A stretch of 54,286 nucleotides of DNA from an uncultured Eubacteriales bacterium (GTDB taxonomy: Bacteria > Bacillota > Clostridia > Oscillospirales > Acutalibacteraceae). Positions 48,145-54,286 of the stretch are shown in pieces (position 1 is the first letter of the stretch; every line of letters starts with the position of its first letter). The translations under genes and the position numbers were made by a program. A model generated the notes under the pieces. It was not told the origin of the DNA and did no database searches. It saw only the letters and a program-made list of their open reading frames with translations. Location of the stretch: NCBI GenBank assembly GCA_934488615.1, contig CAKSSJ010000012.1:1-54286 (forward strand), in the 5' to 3' direction.

Positions 48145-48496
48145 ATTTGCTTCTCGGCTTTGTCACTGCCGAAACTACCAGTCCCGATATCAGTGCCGTT
48201 GCGATACCCGCCGCGCCTGCCGTGAACGGCCCCGTCAGTATTCCGAGCCACCCCTGCTCGCCTATCGCCTTTTCGGTTCCCTTGGCAAGCGTGTAGCCAA
48301 ACCCCGTCAAAGGAACCGTTGCTCCGCAGCCCGCAAAATCCACCAACGGCTGATACAGACCTATCGCCTCAAGCGCCACTCCGAGAACAACGAAGGTAAC
48401 GAGTATTCTTGCAGGGGTTATGTTTGTTGCGTCGATCAGCACCTGTCCGATCACGCATATCAGACCCCCGATTAAAAATGCCGTTAAAAATTCCAT
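48143..48496 (-). CDS. spoVAE: Stage V sporulation protein AE (SpoVAE)
   Basis: 117 residues, hydrophobic, with FLTAFLIGGLICVIGQVLID, ILVTFVVLGVALEAIGLYQPLVDFAGCGATVPLTGFGYTLAKG, the conserved SpoVAE core. It is part of the SpoVA channel that moves dipicolinic acid into the forespore and out at germination. Usually it follows spoVAC and spoVAD, which are absent here, so this is a detached copy. Expression from a sigma-G promoter would be expected but none is clear. Confidence 0.93.
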   Translation of the reverse strand: MEFLTAFLIGGLICVIGQVLIDATNITPARILVTFVVLGVALEAIGLYQPLVDFAGCGATVPLTGFGYTLAKGTEKAIGEQGWLGILTGPFTAGAAGIATALISGLVVSAVTKPRSK

Positions 48497-48555
48497 AAAA
48501 TATCACCCTGACATTATTTTCTTTCGCGCTTTGGGTTTTATTCTATGGAAAATTT

Positions 48556-49101
48556 TTATTTAATTGCACCGATCAAAACATAAAGTGAAACTACAAGAAT
48601 AAGAAAATTGCTCCTTGTATATATCGCCGTTGCCGCACCGATAAAGGACAGCAAAATGCCGACTGCTATGCCGATAATGCGCAGCGCGCGCTCCGAAACA
48701 AAAGCCGAAAGTATTCTTCCTCCGTCAAGCAGGCTGACAGGCAGAAGATTGAAAATCGCAAGGCTTAAATTTATCTGTGCCGCCCCGTCAAGCTTAAAAA
48801 CACGGCAAAGGAGCATAAGAAGCAAATTGACAGTCGGTCCTGCCGCCGCAATCACTGTTTCGGGGATTTTCGGCAAAATTCTTGCGCCGCAGTCAATCCT
48901 CATGCCGAAATAGCCGAGGGTTATGCTCCTTGCCTTTTCGCCGAAAAAAGCCATCGCCGCCAGATGCCCAAGCTCATGAAGAATACAAAAAAGAAAACAC
49001 AGCAGAATATTCTCATTTTTGAACACCACGAGCATCAGCGTCAGAACGGCGATGAAATAATAATCAATTATAACGGGCACTCCCCGTATGCGGAACCTCA
49101 T
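48556..49101 (-). CDS. Site-2-type membrane metalloprotease, SpoIVFB-like
   Basis: 181 residues with about five membrane helices. FCILHELGHLAAMAFFGEKA holds the HExxH zinc site, and NLLPVSLLDGGRILSAF corresponds to the NPxxDG motif with its third ligand Asp. In Bacillus SpoIVFB cleaves pro-sigma-K. Its ATG overlaps the stop of an M23-domain gene (ATGA), the same arrangement as spoIVFA-spoIVFB, which strongly supports this identity. SpoIVFB proper usually has a C-terminal CBS domain; that is missing, giving a shorter protein. Confidence 0.85.
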   Translation of the reverse strand: MRFRIRGVPVIIDYYFIAVLTLMLVVFKNENILLCFLFCILHELGHLAAMAFFGEKARSITLGYFGMRIDCGARILPKIPETVIAAAGPTVNLLLMLLCRVFKLDGAAQINLSLAIFNLLPVSLLDGGRILSAFVSERALRIIGIAVGILLSFIGAATAIYTRSNFLILVVSLYVLIGAIK

Positions 49102-49877
49102 ACCGTGCCGTTCTCATGCGGCAGGTACAAAAGCGGATCAACAGTCTTGCCGTTGACCTCAATTTCAAAATGGAGATGAGGCCCCGTGCTTCTTCCCGTA
49201 CTGCCGACGAGTGCAACCGTCTCGCCTGCGCGGATCACGTCTCCCTTTTTCGCAATTATCTTAGAGCAGTGGCAATAGAAGGTTTCACTGCCGTCTCTGT
49301 GGATCAGCCCGATATAGTTGCCGCTTACGCTGTTACTGCCTGTTACGCTGACGATTCCGCTGTATGCCGCCCTGACCTCTTCCCCCGAATCAGCCGCAAT
49401 GTCGATCCCCGAATGCATGAGATATTCACCCGAAACGGGATTTGTTCTGTTGCCGTATTCGGAGGTTATTTCACCGTGGACGGGAACGGTAATTTCTTCA
49501 TCACTTTTAAAAAGCGACATGACCGCCAGCGTGTTTCCGTCGGAGGCGCTTTTAACCGTTTTTGTGCTTTTCTTATTTTCCGTCTGCTCCGTATCTACGG
49601 ATTCCTGCGGAACCGCCGATTCCGCCTGTCCGATAACCTTTTTTGCCGAAGCGGCAAATTCACCCGCGTCCATATCGACAGACATTATCCTATTATACTC
49701 ATTCTTGATGAATTCAAACGTCTGCGGACTCAGCCTGCCGATCAGAAAAACCGAAACCACGGCAAAAATGCACACAACAAGCTGAACGATCATTATTGTA
49801 TTGACAGGATTACCCTTTTTTTCCGTCGGCATAACCTGCTCGGAATTCTCCCTCGGTCTTGCTGCCGCCTCATCCAT
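49098..49877 (-). CDS. Membrane-anchored M23/LytM-domain protein, SpoIVFA-like
   Basis: 259 residues: a membrane helix at about 28-47 (TIMIVQLVVCIFAVVSVFLIG), an extracytoplasmic linker, and a C-terminal M23 domain (about 135-255). The zinc ligands look intact: HSGIDIAADSG (His-x3-Asp) and GPHLHFEI (HxH), with HCSK between. Position upstream of and overlapping an M50 protease gene points to SpoIVFA, the regulator that is cleaved to release SpoIVFB activity, though SpoIIQ-like function is possible. Start at the ATG 49875-49877 after GAGGTGA. Confidence 0.82.
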   Translation of the reverse strand: MDEAAARPRENSEQVMPTEKKGNPVNTIMIVQLVVCIFAVVSVFLIGRLSPQTFEFIKNEYNRIMSVDMDAGEFAASAKKVIGQAESAVPQESVDTEQTENKKSTKTVKSASDGNTLAVMSLFKSDEEITVPVHGEITSEYGNRTNPVSGEYLMHSGIDIAADSGEEVRAAYSGIVSVTGSNSVSGNYIGLIHRDGSETFYCHCSKIIAKKGDVIRAGETVALVGSTGRSTGPHLHFEIEVNGKTVDPLLYLPHENGTV

Positions 49878-49895
49878 ATTTATCACCTCAGATAA

Positions 49896-49903
49896 ATTGT
49901 ATG
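49896..49903 (-). promoter_or_regulatory. Sigma-E-type -10 of the spoIVFA-like operon
   Basis: Minus strand CATACAAT is an exact sigma-E -10, 19 nt before the ATG. An AT-rich run upstream (GTTATT or TATATT near 49914-49925) could serve as -35, but no single choice has ideal spacing. spoIVF is a sigma-E operon in Bacillus. Confidence 0.6.
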
Positions 49904-49980
49904 CCGAAAATAAAATATAAATAACTGAAAAAGCTACAGATACAGCTATTTTTGTTTACAAATTATCAGCATTTCGTCTA

Positions 49981-50009
49981 TTGACTTTTTTTAACTCAAA
50001 TGCGATAAT
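49981..50009 (+). promoter_or_regulatory. Acyl-CoA synthetase promoter
   Basis: TTGACT (49981-49986), 17-nt spacer, GATAAT (50004-50009). Confidence 0.75.
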
Positions 50010-50065
50010 TTAGGCAATAATGTAAAATAATAAAGTTATATTCTTCTCAACGGGAGGCTTTAAAT

Positions 50066-51823
50066 ATGGCTAAAAAAATCAACTACCCTCTTTATGAGGT
50101 TCAGCCTTTTTCATCTGTAAAAGAGATGATAGAGCTTGCGGTCCGTGACGCAGGCGACAAAATTGCATATAAATTCAAGGTCGATGACGAGGTTAGAGAA
50201 ATAACCTTTTCCGAATTTTACGAAACGCTGAAAAAGCTCGGCGCATTTATTCACGAAAGCTCCGAGGACAAGAGACATGTTGCGTGTATCGGCAAGAATT
50301 CCTATGAATGGATAACCGCTTATATTGCCACGCTCCGCGGCAACGGCGTTTTCGTTCCGCTTGACAAGGATCTGCCCGAAGCAGACATTATTCACGTCAT
50401 CAACGACAGCGAATGTACGGTCGTTTTCTGCGACGGAAAATATGAGGAAATTTTCAGGAATAATCTCGACAAGATCCCAAATGTCAAGCATTTCATCGTC
50501 TTTGACAGAGAAGAGGACGACGGCATGTTCCTCTCATATTCCAAGGCTCTCGAAAAGGGTGCGGAGCTTGACCCTGAGGCATTTCTCGCCGAGCAGAGCG
50601 AGCTGAACGAATTAAAGCTCCTCGTTTACACGTCCGGCACAACAGGCTTTTCCAAGGGTGTAATGCTCTCCGAGCACAACCTTGTTTCGAGCGTTTATTA
50701 CGGACTTATGGTTTCAACGGTTTACGACACGGGACTTTCTCTCCTGCCCTATCACCACACATACGAGGCGGTCAGCGATATCCTTGTTTCGTTCCATCAT
50801 CATTCAACGCTTTGCATTAACGAAAGCCTACCCGCAATACTCAAAAACCTTGTAATTTACAAGCCGTCATATGTCTATGTTGTGCCCGCGATCGCCGAGT
50901 CAATGTACAAGCGCATAATCAAGAACATTAAAAAGCAGGGCATGGAGGAGCAGTTCAACGAGCTTGTCAAAAAGAGCAACGAGCTTCGCGCTCAGGGAAT
51001 TGACAAGCGCCGTGAATTCTTCGGCTTTATCCTTGAGGGCTTCGGCGGCAAGCTTAAAAAGATAGTTTGCGGCGGCGCTCCGATAAGGCCCGAGGTGGCA
51101 AAGTTTTTTGACGATATCGGGCTTGACCTTATCAACGGCTACGGAATAACCGAGTGCTCCCCTCTCGTCTGTGCGAACCACGACATGTACAATGATTTCA
51201 AAACCGTCGGAATCAAGCTTCCCTGCATCGAATGGAGGATTGACGATCCGAACGAAGAGGGCATCGGCGAAATCTGTGTCAAGGGAGATATTGTAATGAT
51301 AGGCTACTACAAGCAGCCCGAGCTGACGGCGGAGGTGCTCAAGGACGGCTGGTTCTACACCGGCGACTACGGCTACATCAACGAGAAGGATCAGCTCATT
51401 ATCTCAGGCAGAAAGAAAAACGTCATTGTCCTCAACAACGGCAAGAACGTTTATCCCGAGGAGATCGAGGGCTATATTCAGGATATCGACTACGTCAATG
51501 AGGTTGTCGTAAGCGGCGAAAAGGACAAGGACGGTAACGAGAGCAGTCTGACCGCCGAGGTTTATCTTGAGGAAAAGAAAACACCCTCCGAGGTTCTAAA
51601 AAGCATCAAAAAGGCATGCTCCGAGCTTCCTATCTACAAGCAGATCACAAGGGTCAAGATCCGTGACAGCGAGTTCCCGAAAACAAGCTCCAATAAGATC
51701 AAGCGCTTTTTCAAGGAAACCTCCGAAACCGTCAGGGAAAAGACCGAATCAATGCTTGAAACCGTTTCCGAAAAATACAATGAGTATAAGGAAAATAAGG
51801 ATTCGGGCGATAAAAAAGAATAA
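50066..51823 (+). CDS. AMP-dependent long-chain acyl-CoA synthetase
   Basis: 585-residue ANL-superfamily enzyme that adenylates a fatty acid and transfers it to CoA. P-loop LLVYTSGTTGFSKGVMLSEHN (near 190), LLPYHHTYE, GGAPIRPEVAKFF, NGYGITECSPL, and the hinge/A8 region GWFYTGDYGYINEKDQLIISGRKKNVIVLNNGKNVYPEEIE are intact; the catalytic Lys is in PKTSSNKIKR near the C-terminus. The last 45 residues are a charged helix (TSETVREKTESMLETVSEKYNEYKENK), an extension beyond the usual end. GGGAGG precedes the ATG. Confidence 0.93.
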   Translation: MAKKINYPLYEVQPFSSVKEMIELAVRDAGDKIAYKFKVDDEVREITFSEFYETLKKLGAFIHESSEDKRHVACIGKNSYEWITAYIATLRGNGVFVPLDKDLPEADIIHVINDSECTVVFCDGKYEEIFRNNLDKIPNVKHFIVFDREEDDGMFLSYSKALEKGAELDPEAFLAEQSELNELKLLVYTSGTTGFSKGVMLSEHNLVSSVYYGLMVSTVYDTGLSLLPYHHTYEAVSDILVSFHHHSTLCINESLPAILKNLVIYKPSYVYVVPAIAESMYKRIIKNIKKQGMEEQFNELVKKSNELRAQGIDKRREFFGFILEGFGGKLKKIVCGGAPIRPEVAKFFDDIGLDLINGYGITECSPLVCANHDMYNDFKTVGIKLPCIEWRIDDPNEEGIGEICVKGDIVMIGYYKQPELTAEVLKDGWFYTGDYGYINEKDQLIISGRKKNVIVLNNGKNVYPEEIEGYIQDIDYVNEVVVSGEKDKDGNESSLTAEVYLEEKKTPSEVLKSIKKACSELPIYKQITRVKIRDSEFPKTSSNKIKRFFKETSETVREKTESMLETVSEKYNEYKENKDSGDKKE

Positions 51824-51828
51824 TTCAC

Positions 51829-51862
51829 AGTGAGCTGTCACCAATGACGGCTCACTTTTTTT
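51829..51862 (+). terminator. Acyl-CoA synthetase terminator
   Basis: AGTGAGCTGTCA-CCAA-TGACGGCTCACT, a 12-bp stem with one G-U pair, followed by TTTTTTT. Confidence 0.93.
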
Positions 51863-51891
51863 CGCCGCATTTTTCATTTTAAAAATATAGG

Positions 51892-51920
51892 TAGACTTTT
51901 CCTTTTTAATATGTTATAAT
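51892..51920 (+). promoter_or_regulatory. Promoter of the four-peptide array
   Basis: TAGACT (51892-51897), 17-nt spacer, TATAAT (51915-51920), 23 nt before the first peptide ATG. No further promoter is evident before the second, third or fourth gene. Confidence 0.7.
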
Positions 51921-51942
51921 GTTAAAAAAGGAGGTAATAAAG

Positions 51943-52095
51943 ATGGAACTTTGGGAATTTTTAAAGGGACTGTCAGGCGTGGATCCACTGGAGTTTTTGA
52001 TCGGAATCCTCACTCCTGTTTACGGACCGATGTTTCTGTGGATAATACTGGGATGTATTGTGTCTGATCTTGAGAAGCTTTTCGGAAAGCACTGA
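51943..52095 (+). CDS. Small membrane peptide, paralogue 1 of 4
   Basis: 50 residues starting MELWEFLKGLSGVDPLEF, with a central PVYGPM motif, a hydrophobic segment around residues 31-41 (FLWIILGCIV) and a charged end SDLEKLFGKH. AAAGGAGG lies 8 nt before the ATG. No signal peptide and no cleavage motif are seen; one membrane-spanning or membrane-lying helix is likely. It resembles paralogue 4 at the N-terminus (WEFLKGL, then a PLE triad) and paralogue 2 at the C-terminus. Glycine is nearly always GGA, unlike the GGC-rich neighbours, which suggests a different history. Family unknown. Confidence 0.85.
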   Translation: MELWEFLKGLSGVDPLEFLIGILTPVYGPMFLWIILGCIVSDLEKLFGKH

Positions 52096-52123
52096 GTTAA
52101 AACAGTAAAAGGAGACAATGATA

Positions 52124-52276
52124 ATGGAACTTTGGGAGTTTATAAAAATGTTAGCGGAAGCGGATTTGAAGACTGTTTTATTAGCAATGATCAATCCGGT
52201 TTACGGTCCGATGATGATATGGATAGTATTGGGATGTATTGTGTCTGATCTTGAGAAGCTTTTCGGAAAGCACTAA
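52124..52276 (+). CDS. Small membrane peptide, paralogue 2 of 4
   Basis: 50 residues: MELWEFIKMLAEADLK, INPVYGPMMIWIVLGCIV, SDLEKLFGKH. The last 45 coding bases up to the stop are identical to those of paralogue 1 (52049-52093 versus 52230-52274), a sign of recent duplication or gene conversion. AAAGGAG precedes it; an in-frame ATG two codons earlier (52118) exists, but alignment with the others favours 52124. Paralogue 3 shares its EFIKMLA start. Confidence 0.85.
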   Translation: MELWEFIKMLAEADLKTVLLAMINPVYGPMMIWIVLGCIVSDLEKLFGKH

Positions 52277-52306
52277 GTCAGAACAATACAAACGGAGGTA
52301 ATAATA

Positions 52307-52459
52307 ATGCAAATTTTGGAGTTTATAAAAATGTTAGCGAATGCGGATTGGAAAGAAGTTTTAGTTGGGATGATCCATCCGGTTTACGGTCCGATGATTA
52401 TAATAACAGCGTTTTTACTTCTTTGGGATGATATTCAGAAGCTTTTCGGAAAACACTGA
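52307..52459 (+). CDS. Small membrane peptide, paralogue 3 of 4
   Basis: 50 residues: MQILEFIKMLANADWKEVL, IHPVYGPMIIITAFLLLW, DDIQKLFGKH. CGGAGG lies 8 nt before the ATG. The N-terminal half follows paralogue 2, the hydrophobic part and DDIQ differ, and the KLFGKH end is shared with 1 and 2. This half-by-half similarity suggests recombination among the copies. Confidence 0.85.
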   Translation: MQILEFIKMLANADWKEVLVGMIHPVYGPMIIITAFLLLWDDIQKLFGKH

Positions 52460-52496
52460 ATTCAGAAATCTGACAATGTAAACGGAGGTAATAATA

Positions 52497-52643
52497 ATGG
52501 ATATTTGGGAATTCTTGAAGGGACTGGCAGATGTAAATCCACTGGAGTTGTTTCTGTCTCTTCCAGTTTATGGACCAATGATTCTGTGGGCACTGTTGGG
52601 TCTAATTGTACAGGAAATTCAGAAATTTTTTGGAATACGTTGA
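52497..52643 (+). CDS. Small membrane peptide, paralogue 4 of 4
   Basis: 48 residues: MDIWEFLKGLADVNPLELF, LPVYGPMILWALLGLIV, QEIQKFFGIR. The ribosome region (AACGGAGGTAATAATA before the ATG) is identical to that of paralogue 3. It is the most divergent copy at the C-terminus, where KLFGKH is replaced by KFFGIR, and is two residues shorter before PVYGPM. It is the last gene before a strong terminator. Confidence 0.83.
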   Translation: MDIWEFLKGLADVNPLELFLSLPVYGPMILWALLGLIVQEIQKFFGIR

Positions 52644-52756
52644 GGTTGAATGACGCAAACAATACGAACTATATGCGTACCTTGGCAGTTTGATAGCAGA
52701 GTATCATCAACAAACCTCTTGTGAGTAGCTGTCAAGAACCGAAAGTATAAACAATA

Positions 52757-52797
52757 ACTGCAAGCTTACCGAAAAGGTGATCTTGCAGTCTTTTTTT
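52757..52797 (+). terminator. Terminator of the four-peptide array
   Basis: ACTGCAAG/CTTGCAGT outer stem, one mismatch, TTACC/GGTGA inner stem, GAAAA loop, then CTTTTTTT. It lies 114 nt after the last peptide gene, and the 3' leader in between holds no clear ORF. Confidence 0.9.
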
Positions 52798-52870
52798 GCT
52801 AAAATCAAGCTGTAAAAAAATAAAACACCGTATTTTTTAGACCCGAGCTAATCTGCAGGCATATAATGTA

Positions 52871-52922
52871 ACAGGATGCTAAAAATAAGGTCAACGGGTA
52901 TTGATCCGCGGTGACATCCTGT
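52871..52922. other. Nested inverted repeat upstream of the GDPD gene
   Basis: ACAGGATG (52871-52878) pairs with CATCCTGT (52915-52922), with TCA/TGA and CGG/CCG inside. A second palindrome, TGCCGACGG/CCGTCGGCA, follows at 52966-52998. No T tract follows either. They may be a structured RNA, a protein site or remnants of a repeat. Otherwise the gene-free stretch 52798-53064 holds only the promoter of the next gene. Confidence 0.4.
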
Positions 52923-53007
52923 CCGCAGAAATGCCGCAATCGCAAGATATCCGTTTATATATTTATGCCGACGGTCAAAAGGATATCCGCCGTCGGCAAA
53001 TATATGA

Positions 53008-53036
53008 TTGACATAATCCCCCGAATAAGATAAACT
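53008..53036 (+). promoter_or_regulatory. GDPD gene promoter
   Basis: TTGACA (53008-53013), 17-nt spacer, TAAACT (53031-53036), 28 nt before the ATG. Confidence 0.6.
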
Positions 53037-53064
53037 GTAATAAACTACATTTCGGAGGGTCAAT

Positions 53065-53964
53065 ATGAACAAGGAAGCAATTAAACGCTCGTTCCGCATT
53101 ATTAAAAGAAAAAAATGGCCTATCGTTCTCGCTGTTTTAATTGTTATAGCGGCAATAACGACGCCTGTAGTCTCAAATGCCGCCGCATCACATAAGCGAT
53201 ACACAGCCAAAAGTCCGATTGCCCTTTCGAGCATCTACATAAAGAAAACCGACCAAAGCAAAATCAATCTCATTGCTCACCGCGGCTTCTCGTGTCAGGC
53301 TCCCGAAAACACAATAGCCGCAATAAAAAAAGCTGCCGAATTCGGCTTTGACACGGTTGAAATCGACGTTAGGCAGACGGCGGACAGCGTATGGGTGGTT
53401 TCGCATGATTCTGATATAAAAGGTATGACTGACAAAAGCGGAAAGATCTCATCATATACATATTATGACCTGATTACCGCCAACATTGATAACGGAGCGA
53501 ATCACAAAAACTACGGCGGTCTGAAAATTTCAACGCTCGATCAGATGCTTCAGGCATGTCTTGCAAACGGCATTAAGCCGATGATCGAAATAAAGGACTA
53601 CACAGACGACGGGCTGGATAGCCTGCTTCAGATAATTGATAAAAACGGCTTTACAGAGTCCTGCACGGTCATTTCCTTTGACCGCGAGGTTCTCACAAAG
53701 GTCAGAGAAAAGAACGATAAAATCAGGCTCTACGCGCTCGTATCAAAGCTTAATAAGGATAATCTTGAAAAGTGCCTTGAAGATCCGACGATCGGAGTCA
53801 GCTTCAACGGTCATCAGAAAATCAATAGCGAAAAGAAAATCAAGCAGCTTCAAGACGCAGGAATTACCCTCGCCTGCTGGACGGTTGACGACAAGGAAAC
53901 CATGCAGAAATACTACGACATGGGTGTAACAACATTTGTCACCAACAGAATATATAAAAAATAA
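53065..53964 (+). CDS. Membrane-anchored glycerophosphodiester phosphodiesterase
   Basis: 299 residues. A basic start, one membrane helix (IVLAVLIVIAAITTPVVSNAAA), then a GDPD TIM barrel facing outside: LIAHRGFSCQAPENTIAAI (His-Arg and Glu-Asn-Thr catalytic motifs), FDTVEIDVRQTADSVWVVSHDSDI (metal Glu, Asp and general His), MIEIKDY and a C-terminal CWTVDDKETMQKYYDMGVTTFVTNR. It hydrolyses glycerophosphodiesters to glycerol 3-phosphate, from deacylated lipids or teichoic acids. GGAGG is 6 nt before the ATG. Confidence 0.94.
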   Translation: MNKEAIKRSFRIIKRKKWPIVLAVLIVIAAITTPVVSNAAASHKRYTAKSPIALSSIYIKKTDQSKINLIAHRGFSCQAPENTIAAIKKAAEFGFDTVEIDVRQTADSVWVVSHDSDIKGMTDKSGKISSYTYYDLITANIDNGANHKNYGGLKISTLDQMLQACLANGIKPMIEIKDYTDDGLDSLLQIIDKNGFTESCTVISFDREVLTKVREKNDKIRLYALVSKLNKDNLEKCLEDPTIGVSFNGHQKINSEKKIKQLQDAGITLACWTVDDKETMQKYYDMGVTTFVTNRIYKK

Positions 53965-53966
53965 TT

Positions 53967-54006
53967 AAAAGTGAGTCACTGCACATAGGCGATGACTCAC
54001 TTTTTT
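53967..54006 (+). terminator. GDPD gene terminator
   Basis: AAAAGTGAGTCA and TGACTCACTTTT, a 12-bp stem with a 14-nt loop, ending in TTTTTT. Confidence 0.92.
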
Positions 54007-54182
54007 ATACTATCATACCAATTATACAAAAATAAATTATATTGCATAGCACCTTACAACACCGAAAACCCAGTTACCCTCGGACAGGTTTTTACCCATT
54101 TATGAGTTCTTTATAGGCGAATTTGCGTTTAAATATAGAGCCTAACGAAGAAAATAAAAAAAATATCAATACAGCAAAACAA

Positions 54183-54207
54183 AAAAGACCGCAAAATGCG
54201 GTCTTTT
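54183..54207. terminator. Isolated terminator-like hairpin
   Basis: AAAAGACCGCA-AAA-TGCGGTCTTTT, a perfect 11-bp stem. No gene ends just before it on the plus strand (54007-54182 holds no supportable ORF), so it may end a leftward transcript from beyond the window or an unseen RNA. The sequence after it (CCTCAAAACTGAACAAAG at 54218) resembles spacer sequence found beside rRNA operons in Firmicutes. Confidence 0.55.
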
Positions 54208-54286
54208 GGTTTCACACCCTCAAAACTGAACAAAGAATGAAAGAAGATAAAGGATTGGGAATTGTAATAGTTTGAACCAAAGCTAT

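Noticed and set aside
48497..48555. Sigma-G promoter before spoVAE
   Set aside because: GAATA is present at a plausible place but the matching -10 is poor.
51943..52643. Firm call of a bacteriocin cluster for the peptide array
   Set aside because: No exporter, immunity gene, double-glycine leader or cationic character is visible, so the function is left open.
52505..52693. 62-codon frame overlapping peptide gene 4
   Set aside because: It is a shifted reading of paralogue 4; the conserved frame is 52497-52643 with the proper ribosome site.

Overview
The window reads as a chromosomal segment of an anaerobic, endospore-forming, low-to-medium GC Firmicute, most likely a gut clostridium of the Ruminococcaceae/Oscillospiraceae type. 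The evidence is five or six sporulation genes (spoIID, spoVAE, gpr, a spoIVFA/spoIVFB-like pair and a PdaA-like deacetylase), a Clostridia-type gene set (DUF5685, IreB, a 2[4Fe-4S] ferredoxin, Rrf2), consensus sigma-A promoters with strong Shine-Dalgarno sites, and a secreted subtilase with a dockerin-like C-terminus. No prophage, IS transposase or CRISPR array is visible.

Layout. 1-1506: end of a glycoside hydrolase and a DMT transporter. 1562-6339: uvrB-uvrA. 6400-7080: dispersed palindromic repeats. 7131-8829: cysteine locus (promoter with operator, Cys-rich leader peptide, attenuator, second small ORF, cysK, Rrf2 regulator). 8848-16841: leftward genes, including rsmI and a tRNA-modifying methyltransferase, marR-tauE, ferredoxin, spoIID and a J-like/DUF5685 cluster. 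16989-22104: rightward genes (FliB-like, ECF sigma with DUF4349 protein, phosphoglucomutase, tRNA-Leu, nucleotidyltransferase). 22105-24638: more repeats and an alanine-type aminotransferase. 24639-34429: secreted lipase, HAD phosphatase, M28-like protein, Ig-like surface protein, ymdB, oligopeptide-type binding lipoprotein, recG. 34475-41129: complete nine-gene F-type ATP synthase operon. 41329-49877: ireB, cyclophilin, deacetylase, subtilase, gpr, rpsT, spoVAE and the spoIVFA/FB pair. 50066-53964: acyl-CoA synthetase, four tandem paralogous small membrane-peptide genes, and a glycerophosphodiesterase.

Most interesting points. (1) Upstream of cysK a 27-codon ORF with five Cys codons, an intrinsic terminator and a possible antiterminator pairing form what looks like a complete cysteine-responsive transcription attenuator. 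(2) Four tandem genes at 51943-52643 encode related 48-50-residue membrane peptides, each with its own ribosome site, between one promoter and one terminator. (3) The ATP synthase c subunit carries two ring carboxylates, suggesting sodium coupling, and its epsilon subunit lacks the C-terminal domain. (4) A family of two-hairpin palindromic repeats occurs in five intergenic regions, with compensatory changes in the stems. (5) Sigma-E-type promoters precede spoIID and the spoIVFA-like gene.

Many starts were moved from the longest open frame to the codon with a proper ribosome site; the reason is given in each entry. All functional names come from reading motifs and family resemblance by eye, not from database searches.
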